From NCBI GenBank assembly GCA_951230915.1, contig OX579638.1, positions 18,804,696 to 18,868,695 on the forward strand: DNA of 64,000 bases. The letters run 5' to 3'. The DNA comes from Antitrichia curtipendula. Its lineage: Eukaryota; Streptophyta; Bryopsida; Hypnales; Leucodontaceae. The number at the start of each line of letters is the position of its first letter. Position 1 is the first letter of the stretch. Both the position numbers and the translations under genes were made by a program. Below the pieces are notes generated by a model that searched no databases, had not been told where the DNA came from, and saw only the letters and a program-made list of their open reading frames with translations. Shown here one piece after another: positions 35,900 to 47,570 of this stretch.

Positions 35900-35906
35900 T
35901 ATAAAA
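35900..35906 (+). promoter_or_regulatory. TATA box of the nested island gene
   Basis: TATAAAA followed by GGCCAGCACC, with a pyrimidine-rich CTCCTTAGTCGCACTCC about 25-40 bases downstream as the likely start region. It lies 280 bp upstream of the first ATG at 36180. Confidence 0.6.
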
Positions 35907-36179
35907 GGCCAGCACCTCCTTAGTCGCACTCCTTTTTCCAAACTCCGTTTGGTGAGAGTGTTTTGTTGCGCTCCTCGTGTTTCGGCGCTGTGTGAGTGTT
36001 CGCGTGTGTGCGTGAGTGTGCGAGTGTTAGAGGTGTGTTGTAGGGTAGGTTCCCGATTGCGTACCGATCGCTGTGCAGGATTCCGGTTGAGATCGGAGAG
36101 AGAACGTGAGAACGGGACGTGCGGCTAGGACTGTGTGAGGTAGAATCGGAAAGGACTGTCTTAGATCTAGTCTGTGTCC

Positions 36180-37819
36180 ATGCCGCAGCTTAGGCGGAAC
36201 AGACCAGGCCCATCCATGTCGTCGGCTCCGGTCAAACTCCGGAAGGTCGTTCCGGTTCTCCCTTCGACAAAGGAGGAGATGGAGATGCTCCAGTTGGATC
36301 TCAACCGGATGGGGTGCCAGGGTTTGCTCGACAAACTCTGGGGTTTTAAGGACGAGCGGATGGTGAAGGAGATCCAGGGGAAGTGGACGAACCAGTTCGA
36401 CAACACGATCCGCTGTGTTCCACACATCAATGGACGGAAGAGATCTGGAGGGAGGTTTATAAGTTCCGGGCAAGAGGCCACGGGATGGCAAACCGGAAGG
36501 ACGAGTACGTCCGGGGCAAGTTCCGAGGAGCGGTCAACCCCAAAGACGGATACGCGGTGGAAGACTGCATCGACGACCGGCACCGGAAACTGTTACAGTT
36601 CCTGATCCCGATCCTCCATCCGGAGAAGCCGACAAGGGTGACAATCACCCTCGGCAACACTATTTTCGGTGCCCTGAGCGGTGACCGGAAAGCGGACTGG
36701 GCCCGGATCATGTTCAATCTGGTGGCCCAGTTGGCGACGAGGGTCGGAAGGAGTAGGCCGACACCCGTGTGTCCCTACCTCTTCCACCTCTATGAGCAAC
36801 ACCAGCTCTTTTTAGACTCGGAAGAGAAGGAGTGGAAGGCCCAGGAAAATCTCCTGAAATACGGAGAATCGGAAACGGACGAGGAGGAAGAGGAAACCGG
36901 ATCCGAGACCAAAGAAGAAGAAGAAGATGAAGAAGAGGCGAAGAGGCAACCCAAGCGGCACAAGACGACGTCTCCGACCGGAAGAGGATCTCCACTCGGT
37001 GATAAAACCGGAAAGGAGAAGACACCGGAAGGGGAGAAGGCAAGCTGTTCGAAGAAGGGACCGGTCGACCCGTTCGAGAAATTGGTGAAGATCCTCGTCG
37101 ACATCCGCCTGGACTGGGAGGCGAAGAGAATCGCCCTAAACCAGATCGGAGAGTTGGTGCAGGCAACACCGGATAGCAAGTTGCCAGGGAAGGTAGCGGA
37201 GTGCATCACCAATTCGGTCGAGATCCGGAAGCAGGAAGCAGAGATCCGTCAACTTCAAAAGGAGGTCGACATGTTGAAGGCGGAAGTGGCCACCTTCAAG
37301 GAAGATATGGCCGCCACCCGGATAATGGCGGACGAGACGCAGAAGGTGGCGGAATCGGTGAAGGCGACTTTTGGTGAGACCGGAAGCGTGGCAGTCAGGG
37401 CCAAACTCTTCGATGAGAAGGTCTTAGAGGAGAAGAAACTATTCGGTACCCGGATAGTCCGGATCCTGACTGACTTCACCGAGCAGGTGGAGAAGAATTT
37501 GGTCTTAGCACGAGGAGCGGCGGACCGGATGGAGGAGTGTACACAGAAGCTGACCGGATCGATGAGGGTCCACCTATCGGACATCTCCATGCCGGAATCG
37601 TTTCCGGAAGTGCCAGACCCAAGGGAAGGAAAGGACCAGACTCCGCAGTCAAAGCCGAGTCAGCCTTCCCAGACCGCGCCGATCAACATCGAAGACTCTC
37701 CCGGTTCTGACATGCCAAATCCGATGGCCGGAGAGCGGAACAGGAACTTGGAAGAAGTCTTCGAGCAATTGGAGGCGGAGCCCAAGAGTCCTTCGTTGGG
37801 GCGCGGGATAGCGATGTAG
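36180..37819 (+). pseudogene. Gag-like plant retroelement protein with an internal frame change
   Basis: ATG at 36180 starts MPQLRRNRPGPSMSSAPVKL and runs through LNRMGCQGLLDKLWGFKD and GKWTNQFDNTIRCVPHING. At about 36430-36445 the sensible frame moves back by one base to IWREVYKFRARGHG, DDRHRKLLQFLIPILHPEKP, TRVTITLGNTIFGALSG and CPYLFHLYEQHQLFLDSE. A Glu-rich acidic stretch (36860-36950), a Lys-rich linker (36960-37070) and a coiled coil (about 37215-37320) follow, and the frame ends at a TAG at 37819. The central block resembles uncharacterised plant transposon or gag-like proteins. No slippery heptamer is seen at the frame change, so an indel or unrecognised intron is likelier than programmed shifting. 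Confidence 0.55.
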
Positions 37820-39280
37820 AATAAGTTAGGAAGGATAGGATAGGAACGGATCCGGATTAGTAATCCGATCCGGTAGTGTTAGGAGGACCGGAAGTTAGGA
37901 TCCGGATTTAGTTTGACTTTTAACGGCTCTTTTTACCTTTTGTTATTTTTGGAAGTTCTCAAAGTGTATATAATTCAGTCCTTGTGCTGAGGACTGGGAG
38001 TCTTTCCCTCTGCATCTTTCTTTGTGTTTTCTCCTTGTGCTTCTTTGTTGTACGATCTCCCATATCTTGGCAGGATTGTGCGTGAGGGAGTTCGGAAGGC
38101 GCAAGCGGATGCGATGGGATTTCTCCCCTTGGTGTTTTCTTGGTTCTAAGTGCATGTGAGCGGATAGGACAGAGTTGGGAGTGAACTTCAGTGCCTCAGC
38201 GCGTCTAGAGTTTGAGATTCCAGGTGAGAAAGCAGTTGTTAGGCTAGGCGGATAGGGAGGGAGTCTTTAGTCGCGCTAGAACTCCTGGGTGAGAAATCCG
38301 GTTGAGTGTCCGATCTCCTATGAGGTCTCACCATCTTAACAGTAAACGGAAGAATTCTAGTTGACGTTGGAATGGACGGGTGCACTTGTAACCGCCTTAG
38401 CTTCGCACGGAATATGATGACATCAGGGTCGTTGTAGTATTGAGAGGATCGTACGGGGGGTCTTTGTGTGACCAGTGGACCGGATTGCAATCTGGATTGC
38501 TGTGAAGGACCAAACCGGATCCGTACTAGCCTAGGAAGGAAGAGATTTGGAAAGTGGGTCTTCAGCCACTATAAGTCACGGAAGGTGTGGTGGGCCTACC
38601 ACTCTCAAAAGCAAGCGGCGAACCCTCTGATGGCTAAACAGAGGTAAAACCAAACCAGATAGGAGAGGAAATGGTTGTGAGTTGTCTAGAGCGGATTGGC
38701 CTAGACGGATACCCGGACCGGAAGAGATAGGGTCCTTGGGTTGTGTTGGATTCGATAACCGGAAGACTAGCTGGAATCAGAAGATAGAAAGAATCCGGTC
38801 CTTTGTTTTCTGGGTGTTTGAACTTCCGGTCATAGAAGGAGGACCGGAAAAGATGGATATTACTACTGACTTGGCTTAGTTCGTTAATAAGGCTAGATAC
38901 TTCACAGAATCTCGTGGGTTCGATCTTTAGAGTCACTTTGTTATGCTTTAGAGTGGTTTTTGGGAGTATAACATGGGAATTGCTTATCCTGTGCTGCGAC
39001 ACTTTTAATCTTCTGTCATGATCTCATCACAAAAACGCACATATGCAGCAAAAAACTGAGAATCAAAATACTCTAAGTTTGGAATGTACGGTAGTAGAAG
39101 ACAATGTAAAAAGACTTTCCCATATTCACTTTTACGCTAGTGGTACAAAAAGACTTGACTAAAGCTAGTGGCCACCAAGCAATTAGTGCAGGAGTCCTCA
39201 ATTGAAGGGGACTAAGTGACTGCAAAGACATACCAAAAATTGCACGCTGTCCACATGTGAAGTTGAAAAAAGTAACTTAC

Positions 39281-42200
39281 ATTCTGAACGTACTGTTGGA
39301 CCGGTGATGGACTACTTGTACGCTGTTTTGGATTGTGAGTCTGCTCTGAAGACTGATTGAAGTGCTCCAAGTCATTCTCTTTCTCGACCGCACTACCTAA
39401 CATGACACGCGAAATTGTGCTCCGAGAACCCTTCTGACTCACCAATTGCTTCTCCAAATCTGTTGCACTCTTTTCTTTAAGAAATACGTGGGAAGATGGT
39501 CGTCCCTATTCGTCATTCTCTATTTCTCCAAACTGGATGTCCACCTGCTGTACTCCATTATTAAATCCTGGCATGTAAGAAAGAAGAATTCGGTACAGTT
39601 AGTGCAATTTTTTCTACAAAAAATCTACTTATAAAAAAATTAATACACTGTCGATAGTGGAAGTAACTTACGCGGAGACGTTGCAATTTTTTCGGGATTC
39701 CGAAAAGGCTCTAAAGATTCTTCACGCACGAACACATTGACTTCATTGCAGAAGGTATTTGCTTCTACATCAGCAGCTTGCTTATCCGGACTGGGGCTGC
39801 GGTTAAATTCATTTTGTACAGTTCTCACCACTCGGCCACACTTTACTGTGTCCTCTTCCCTTTTTCGACGAAGCTCTTCTATATCTGCAACTGCACTGTG
39901 CAATCTACCAAACACAATGTCCGTGACAACCGGAGATAGAGGTTTTCCCTTTTTCTTCCCCTTCCGCTTCTGTACTTCCTTGTTGCAAACCTTCGTTTGC
40001 TGAGAGCTTCCAGCGGGTACGTCTACAAATTCGCTCCCTGCATTTCTGTCTAATGCAACATCTTTTTTAGTGGCTCTGGTTTGCCTTGAGGTCGACGGTA
40101 TTTGTCTTCTATTAGTCAACGAGGATTCCGGCTGGCCTTCATTTGTAATTGACGCGACCATTTTGTCGACTCCAAACTGTTACAGAAGACACGTCGTATA
40201 CAATCATTTAAAATCATGTCATTACATGCACTGAGCCACCGACAATAACATGACAATAAAAAATTAACCGCAAAGCAATGATGGATGATACGCAATAACC
40301 TTGAAATTGTGAAGCAAAGTTTTCTGCTTCAACTACCTTATTTCTTATTAATGAATCCATTTCTGTTTAGAATTTCACCAAATTCTTTCAAACGGAACTG
40401 AAGTACACGAATGAGCTCCCTTCCTCTTTGGTACAAAGTCCCACTTGAGCAGCACACTTCTATTGCCTTCAACGTTATTCTAAAGAACAAATAAATAACA
40501 CTATACGCTACAAAATAGAAAAAAACATATCCCCCTCTATAAAGCTTGCAATTAAATTAGGTCAAACATTAATGACATTAGCGTTCACGCTAATGCAATT
40601 TATTAGCAAATGCAGAAGATACAATTATATTTCACAGACATTTAAAAAATTGAGGACACTACAAAATCACCCACTGCAAGCAATGACAGCAATCAACTTA
40701 GTTGTTAAAATGGGAAGAACGGCAAAAAGTAGGAGATTGGATGTGTCTGCAGATGGAATGAAGACTTCGCAATGCAAGATGCTTGAACGCTCGTTGGTAA
40801 ATGATAAAGAATCAAACACTGAGGAACGAATTAACTTTGGACTACCTCATATGCCATGCAAGCGGAGGACGTGAAATTCTCCTGTTTGATTGAACAAACA
40901 TCTTTCAGTTCAATACCTATATATGGGCTACTTACCGCTTTTTAGGTTTTCCAAGTCCTCCAAAAAAGGCGTCCTTATGCACATTATGCTAGCAGAAAAC
41001 AATGTCTTCCAATAGTCGGCACTTCTAAAAAATGATCAATCAAGTCTACGTATTGCATTAGGGAAACAAGGAAAAAAGTCTTTCACTTGTAATTTTCGGA
41101 AGGCAAAAAGACAACAACTAAGTATATTCCGAAAACTATGAACTTCCTCAAGTATTTCTAAGTTAGAGCAATACAGTGGAACATTTGACGATACTGCATG
41201 ATTACTAGCAGGAAATTGATGTTTGCAAAGAACTCACTTTTGTGACGTAGGTTACCTGGTACTCAGATGCTGTGGTACTCCCACGTCTGTGTGTTTTCCT
41301 TTGCCCAAGTTGATCAGCCCTTCTTGGAGAAGTTCGCACTCTATTTGCCGCTGCCGATTCCTCTTCCGTGTCTATGTACGCTGATACGTTTGCACTACTA
41401 CTGCGTTCTGTGTCACTGTCATCGGTGCTTGGATGGAAGCTGGAATCAGACTCACTGGTGCTGGTTGTAGTAGATGTCATAAGCAATGCGTCGTCATTAC
41501 ACTCGGTTGGAGCTTTGTGGCACTGACAAAAATCGTCCTCGGAGTCACTGGACAACAACACGACCACCTCCAACAAAGGAACGTCTAACCCCTGCTGTGA
41601 AGAAGGTCCAGAAGTATGTCCTTGCTGGTTCAGGAACTGCTGGATGTCTTCACTTCGGCCCGACTGAAACTCAACATCATTTCTCTCTGAGTCGGATGAA
41701 GGCGGTGGTGAAGGCGTCTTCACTCTCCCTATTCTAAAGTACAGATCGGCATCCTCTAAAGCACGCTTGTTCAACTGCTCATACCTGCAATTTCAGAAAT
41801 GGAGAACGATCAAAAAAAGAAAAACAGGTGTCATCAAAGCATACGTATCAGAGGTTTTTATCCACGAACTGTGGATTAAACATTCCGTAGACGTCATCAG
41901 TAGTAGAAACACTGAGGTCAGAACAGCATCATGGAAATTACCTGATAGTTCATCAGCTTTGAAAACTGACTAGTGCACTACGTTCACGAATAGTTCCTTC
42001 AGTGAAACGAACTTCTTGTAAGCATATTCAAGAGGCGGCGAGAAGTAAAACTTTTGATTGAAAAGCATAGCCGCCAAACATAGGAAAAAATAAAATCGCC
42101 ATCAGCTTTTCCCAAATTAGGGTTCCCTACAAGGCACACTCTTCGAGGCGCTGCGAACGGTGACTTTATTTTTAACTAAGCGGCTGGTAGAGGAAGCTTC

Positions 42201-42844
42201 GTTCCGCATGTTTGCCTCGCACCGCTTGCAGTAGGCCTTGTCATGGTACTTATCTAACGACATTTTTCGACGCATTTCATTACTATCTTTGTTTTTCTTA
42301 CTAAGGGAAACTATCTTCTAAATGCATTAGCGTATTTTCTTACATTAGTTACTTCAAAATGCAGGAGATTGGAAGAGAAGAGTACATTTGTCGTCAACTA
42401 GCTGTGCTTCCGCCGCAACGCCATTAAGTAAGGTGAGCTGTAAAAACTACACTGTAGCAACGTCGCGTGGCGGCGGTAGAGATACTAAAGTCACAATTGA
42501 AACGCCATAGCCGGCATAGAATTCGCGGATGAATTTTTTTCTAATAAAAAACAATTGAGCATGTCGTACGTACCAGTTGCATTGTATGTTCATACCGTAA
42601 GAAGTGTACGTAGAGCAGGTTCTGGTTCCAGTAACTCACACTGAGTTTTCGTGGTGCAGAGCGTCCTGCAAGTGTCGAGCGTTCCTGTTATCACTCTCAG
42701 GCGGAAAACTTCGTATGGCGTAGGAATCGGCATCTCCGCTCCTACAAGTTTCAGGTAAGCCAACTCAAAAAACCAAGAGGCCAAATTAGCGGCAACGATG
42801 TTCACTGACTTCAGTGACTTGGAAGAACTGTGACTCCGAAGCAT
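39281..42844 (-). CDS. 5' exons of the leftward CACTA gene
   Basis: Four minus-strand exons with good borders. The first (42596-42844) starts ATG at 42844, MLRSHSSSKSLKSVNIV, and ends at G|GTATGA. The next (41238-41784) follows TTGCAG, is rich in Ser, Asp and Glu (LLSSDSEDDF, TSTSESDSSFHPSTDDSD) and ends at A|GTGAGT. The third (39672-40180) follows TGTAACAG, is basic in the middle (QKRKGKKKGKPLSP) and ends at GCG|GTAAGTT. The fourth (39281-39459) follows CAACAG and ends at AAT|GTAAGTT. They run toward the TNPA-like core and are most simply its 5' part, interrupted by the nested island. No domain is recognised in them. Confidence 0.45.
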
Positions 42845-43440
42845 CGACTTGGAACTCGCTTATTGGTCATTCAAGGTACAGAGTCCTGTCGTTTTATAAG
42901 TATACGTAGTAACGTAGTGTCGGAATTTCTTAAGACTGCACGTTGTTTTTTTGGGAGCAAGCTGTTCAAATCAGTAATCATGTATTATTAATTGAGTAGT
43001 GATTGTTTTTGATATCCCTTTTAATTGACATGGACAGTGCGGAAAACTGAAGTGATTATAATACTATAGGTTTGCGTTTTAAATTTTTTCCACTCCTGTG
43101 CACAGTTGAGGTCCATGAAATTAGCACATATTGGCAGTGCATGTTACCATAATGCCGTATGGCATTGCACAAACATTGAGTAGATTCCAATAGTGAAGCT
43201 CTTTTGCAGAAGACTGATAGAATTCCGTTAGAGGGACTGCGTTCTTCACTTCTTTTCAGCCAAATTACTAGTTCTTCAGAGCGATTACGCTTTTGGATCC
43301 CCTTTAAGTTGTTGCGTTCTTTTTGTCGATAATTTTTTGGTAAGTTTGATTGTTTCGTGCTCTTTATTCTAAACACATTTTTCCTCATAACCGGAAGCCA
43401 ACGGAGAGCAACATATGTGTTGTGTTTTTTTACGCGGTCC
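42845..43440. promoter_or_regulatory. Divergent intergenic region of the giant CACTA
   Basis: The leftward gene starts at 42844 and rightward exons begin at or after 43441. The interval is AT-rich, with several TATA-like stretches (for example AGTATACGTAG and TTATAATACTATAGG). It should hold promoters for both directions. The plus-strand C/G bias changes sign around here. No defined operator is visible. Confidence 0.4.
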
Positions 43441-43676
43441 TTCTCGGCATAGTTATATTGATGGATGAGGAGTTCAAAAATTCAGGTTACTGGACCGCTG
43501 AAGAAAAATTCATTTCCTTAATTCTGGCACACATGCATGTAAAAGGCGACTGTTTCCAACATAGCGTGCCTACTATACTGAAAATTGGATTTTCAAAAGT
43601 GACAATCTCCAATTGCAAAAGAGGGCTGCTTTCTGAGAATACTCTTCATGTGTGCGCAGTAAAGACAGAAGGATAG
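43441..43676 (+). CDS. Possible SANT/Myb-like exon
   Basis: Frame with MDEEFKNSGYWTAEEKFISL and ILAHMHVKGDCFQHSVPTIL, ending at a stop at 43676. The W-T-x-E-E pattern followed by a helical stretch recalls the start of a Myb/SANT-like domain, but the remaining helices are not convincing. It could be the first exon of the rightward transcript or a fragment of another gene. Confidence 0.25.
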
Positions 43677-44371
43677 ACTGAGGCGAAGGATCCACAGAAG
43701 TTGCTTTTGAATAAAGCAGGACGGACAACCCAGTGAGCGGTTTCTCTAGGCAAACTGCTATTCTAGAGCACAAGTTAAGATTACTTTCGTCTGGAAGTCA
43801 ACCCTGGAATCGAAGTCGAAGACAACCGAGAAGGTGAGTTGTGCAGCCATCGCGCCACAATAACTTCTGAGCCTTCTTAAAATGGTTTCCTTTTAATTAG
43901 TTTGCGGCTGTATTGTGTTATCCTCTGAATCTTTTTCTTGGTTTTACTGTAGATGAACGATGACTTGCGTTTACGAGATATGAGGAAGGCTTTCAGTTTG
44001 TGGCCTCAATAAGAAAAGGCAAATGCAGTAAGTTATGATGACCATGACAATGGAAGTGGATGCATGAAGTTCCTCTAATTGTTATGAATAAAAAATACAA
44101 ATTGTGTTATGGCGGAATGTACATTCGGGAAGCGCTAAAACCTTATTGCACTTGCACATCAGTAGTCTTACTTCAAATGTGGCAAATCTATAAGATTTTT
44201 TTTGATATGCCCTTCATGATTTCGAAGTTTGCTGTCGTAATTTCAAAGAAGTAATTGAAGGTTTGAGGTTGACGTTCAAAGATCTTCGTATCTTCATAGG
44301 CTGAAGTGTGTTTCTCTTGTCGTTCATTTTTTTTTTCTTTCATTATTACTCCTCTTTAAGCTTTTTAATAT

Positions 44372-44387
44372 GGGGGGGTGGGTGGGT
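44372..44387 (+). other. Potential G-quadruplex
   Basis: G7-T-G3-T-G3 supplies four runs of three G with one-base loops, in an otherwise AT-rich region between the divergent CACTA genes. Confidence 0.55.
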
Positions 44388-44499
44388 AATCAAATTAGTG
44401 TAACCGTAATGTCTTACATATTACATATCTAAATCTCAGCAGTTTAGAATGCTGTTGAATCTAGATGTATAGTTCAATATATAGTCACTTGAATCCAGA

Positions 44500-45292
44500 G
44501 TGCAGCATAAATTTTGTATTTCTCCTTTTGCAGGAGCTGCGAAGAAGATTGCACGGCGTGAAGGTAGTGTGGGGAGGGTAGTCATTTTTCCTAAAGCGGG
44601 CTCCAATGTGAGTTCTTTGTTAACCTTTTTTTGTAAACATCAAAGTTATATTGACGATATGTATTTAATTCGAAGGCATGCCATAGAGAGAAATGAAAGT
44701 TCAATTGTACAAAGTGATATAGGTTTGAAGATGTCATGAAAATATCTCGCAATCAATTGTTGTACAGTCCCAAAGAACTTCTGTTCTTTTTTGGAAGCTC
44801 TGGGTAATTGCTGAAAAAGTCGGAATAGTCAGCTTGTCAGCAGAATTTTCCCTTCCTTCTAACTTGACGTGTTGGAACATGTGTCGGATGAGGATCCAGG
44901 AACTCATGGACTTGGTGGGCTGCTCTGATCATAAGAACAGTAATAGTGTAAACATTGTAGGTAAAACTGGAAATGTGCAAATGTCTAGCAAGCATTGCCG
45001 CGGCTACAGAGAACTCATTCCACATTCTGAGTTAGCATTACTGCAGTGTAGTTGCCCGCTCCCGGATAATGTCCTGCTAGAAGTCTGGTTACAACCGCAA
45101 GGTTGTAACAGTAGTCAACATAGGAAGTTGCAGATGAGGAAGCAACTCGTAGCGAAGGTGAAGGACTCCAAATTAATTCTACAGAAGGCAAACTCTGTGG
45201 AAGAGCTGTCTCAAATTTTGTTTGAGGAAAACACTACTGAGAATGAGACAGCCATCTGCGGCACTGACGTTAAGAGTATTTATGGGATGTAG
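44500..45292 (+). CDS. Hypothetical exons of unknown function in the giant CACTA
   Basis: A TTTTGCAG acceptor at about 44531 is followed by GAAKKIARREGSVGRVVIFP. A longer frame (44834-45292) reads MRIQELMDLVGCSDHKNSNS, LALLQCSCPLPDNVLLEVWL and KLILQKANSVEELSQILFEE, ending at a TAG. The composition looks like real protein, with an amphipathic C-terminus, but I recognise no domain. They lie upstream of the tnp2 exons in the same direction and could be 5' exons of it or a separate accessory gene. Confidence 0.3.
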
Positions 45293-46722
45293 CATTTCTG
45301 AAATGTCGAATACATTGGCGTTTACTACTGCGACTCTGAAAATGGATTCTCTGTTTGAAGAAAAAAAGAGTACATGTATGTCAATATGATTTTTAATTTA
45401 AAATTGCCCAGAGTAGTGACTACTGTTTTTATTTTTTTATGTTCAGAGAGCGTGATTATATACGCCAAGAAAGAGTCGTCGCAGTGACTGCCTACTTCGT
45501 TTGCAGCAAACGAGGTATGTATTCACTGTTCTTATGATGTATGATGTATGGAATGTTTCTCTATATTTGTAGCATTGTTTTTCTTCTCTTCTGGATTCTG
45601 GTCAGAAAAATCTGGACTTACTGTGTGACAGTGTAGAAAGGCAAGGAACCTAGGCCTCAGCACTTTCCAGTCACATACTGTACTTTGAACGATGTCCGAA
45701 ATTGTTGAATATGATTGAATTTCGTCAAGAGTAACTCCTTCAAGAATATAACCATACTAGGACTGTGCTGTTCTAAATGTCATGCATTTAAGAAAGAAGG
45801 TTGAAGAATATGTGTAATGACTGACGTCAATCCTTGTACTTGCGAGTCCAATTACAACTTCTGAAAACGAGGCTGCTGAAATAGTTTAACTCTAAGGCCC
45901 CAAATGAGAGAGATTTGAGTGGAAGTCTATCAAATTCCGTCCAACAATTAATAAACATTCTTCATCTTCGTATACAATACTTCTAAGTGAATGTCAACAG
46001 CCAAAACATCGTGTTCTCTTGTTTTCCTATTTAGTCGTTGACATTGGACAAGTGTAGATCATACTGTGAAGGAAGTGTTGTATCGCTGGGCCTCCAAGTG
46101 CTATGTTTATATCTCCCTCAAAAGAAGTTAGTTGCACAATGCTAGAGTATTAGCATTGTGAAAGTGTAATACAAAAATTTATTTTTCATTGTTGTACAGC
46201 ACGGATATTGCAGAAGTAATATGTAATGTAAAATTTAGCGAAGCATGTGCAGTGAAGGTCACACTTTTCAAGAACACGTCCTCATCTTGTCCAGGAACCT
46301 AAGATTTTTGCGACAGTGAAATACAATGGAAGCCGATGTCGTATTGTTAGACTGGCATTGCAGTTTTATGTTGCAACGTGGTTGATGAATCCATTGGATT
46401 CCAGCGCTCAAATATTGTTCTCCTCAGTTGTTCAAAGTCTGAAATACAGCGACTAATTGTTTTACTTAGAGAAAATGCAAAGCATCGGAGTGTGAGAGAT
46501 GCTATCCATTGTAGAGATTTGTAGGAATATTTACTTGTTCCATACTCGCTGGAAGTCATTTTGCAGGGTGTTGCGGAAAAAAGTAGAAAAGTACTTATGT
46601 GTGAATACTCTGGTGCAAACGGATATTGACAAGTGAGTAGAGAAAGAGATGCGCAACTGCTGCCTGTTGCTTGAAAATGCCTTAACAATTAGTAGTGACC
46701 AAAAAAAAAATTTTTTTTGCAG

Positions 46723-46903
46723 AATGAGTCAGTCATTGAACTCGGCTTACCATATCGAACGTTCCATTGCAAACCGTTTGGGATTGTCCGAATATCCCTG
46801 CGCTTGCACTCGATGCAGAGGAAGTCAAATCCAGAAAGTCGAAATTGTGGCAAGGCACCATGTTCGTCATCAACGCGATCTTTATCTAATTTTTCCAGTA
46901 ATG
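46723..46903 (+). CDS. tnp2 transposase exon: transposase-associated domain
   Basis: The exon follows a poly-T acceptor ending TTTTGCAG and starts at ATG 46724: MSQSLNSAYHIERSIANRLG. It contains SEYPCACTRCRGSQIQK followed by VARHHVRHQRDLYLIF, the Cys/His pattern of the N-terminal transposase-associated domain of plant CACTA transposases (C-x-C-x2-C then a helix with His). The donor is either ATG|GTTAGT (46903) or CCA|GTAATG (46897); both keep the phase. The usual Trp-rich start of the domain is not seen, so an upstream exon may be missing. Confidence 0.6.
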
Positions 46904-47184
46904 GTTAGTGAATTTTGATGATGATGATTGTTTGTAATTGATAATTGTCAAATTATTTTTCATTTTATTCTCAAATGTGTATCTACAATAAATGAAAGCA
47001 AGAAGTCCGATACATTTTGCTTGGTTACAACACTATTCTGTATAGTAATTGTATTGGTTATTTGAAATGATAATTTCAAATTGTCCTTATAATGCATTGA
47101 ATTACTGTCATAGCATTGGACTGATGGAGTACTTTGCTTTACCATGAATTGTTGAACTCACTTACTCAAATTTGTTTGATGCAG

Positions 47185-47526
47185 ACAGTCGATGGAAGGA
47201 CTGTTAGGGGCCCCGCTTGTGATTCTCATAGAGATCAAGAACCTGATATTGTTCCTGAACCAGGTGGACATCCAGAACCTTACCAACACTCAAATGCAGA
47301 CGAAGCAGAAGGGGCTTTCGTGTGGCCGGATAGGACAGCTATCGACATTGAGACCATGGCCCGAGAAGCTTTCAGTCGCATGGACGACATTCACGAATCC
47401 GTTATGAATGAAGATGGTTAGGTAACACGCGATGGTGACAACCTTGGAGAAGAAGATGAAGTACACGAGATCAAAATGGAAAACCTTTTATGACAGTCCA
47501 CTGAAAAAGTATTTGAGGGTAGTCAG
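47185..47526 (+). pseudogene. tnp2 transposase exon: acidic linker, broken
   Basis: After a GATGCAG acceptor the frame reads TVDGRTVRGPACDSHRDQEP and then RTAIDIETMAREAFSRMDDI, ending at a TAG at 47419-47421. The same frame reopens with DGDNLGEEDEVHEIKMENLL and stops again. The following YDSPLKKYLRVV is in another frame and would join, through a GTGAAC...TTTGCAG interval of only 44 bases, to LYSVPNTFQ of the next exon in correct phase. Linkers of this kind, acidic and ending just before an LYPG-like motif, are normal for TNPD. The stop and frame change suggest decay. Confidence 0.5.
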
Positions 47527-47570
47527 GTGAACCGCCTAAAATGCGCTATTATCATTTTTTCTCTTTGCAG

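Larger units (their letters stand above)
35700..38990 (+). mobile_element. GC-rich island nested within the TNPA-like gene
   Basis: Base composition jumps from AT-rich to GC-rich at about 35.7 kb and returns at about 39 kb. The tetramer CCGG and the hexamer CCGGAT recur dozens of times. A TATA box (35900) precedes a long frame (36180-37819). After the stop, a second TATA-like TATATAATTC (about 37970) precedes GTGCTGAGGACTGG. Terminal repeats or target duplications could not be identified, so the class is open; a gag-only retroelement is my best guess. It occupies what would be an intron between exons at 35.2 and 39.3 kb. Confidence 0.5.

Noticed and set aside
36027..37590. Long minus-strand ORFs opposite the gag-like gene
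   Set aside because: They are shadows of the GC-rich plus-strand frame, with biased Ser/Pro composition and no domains.
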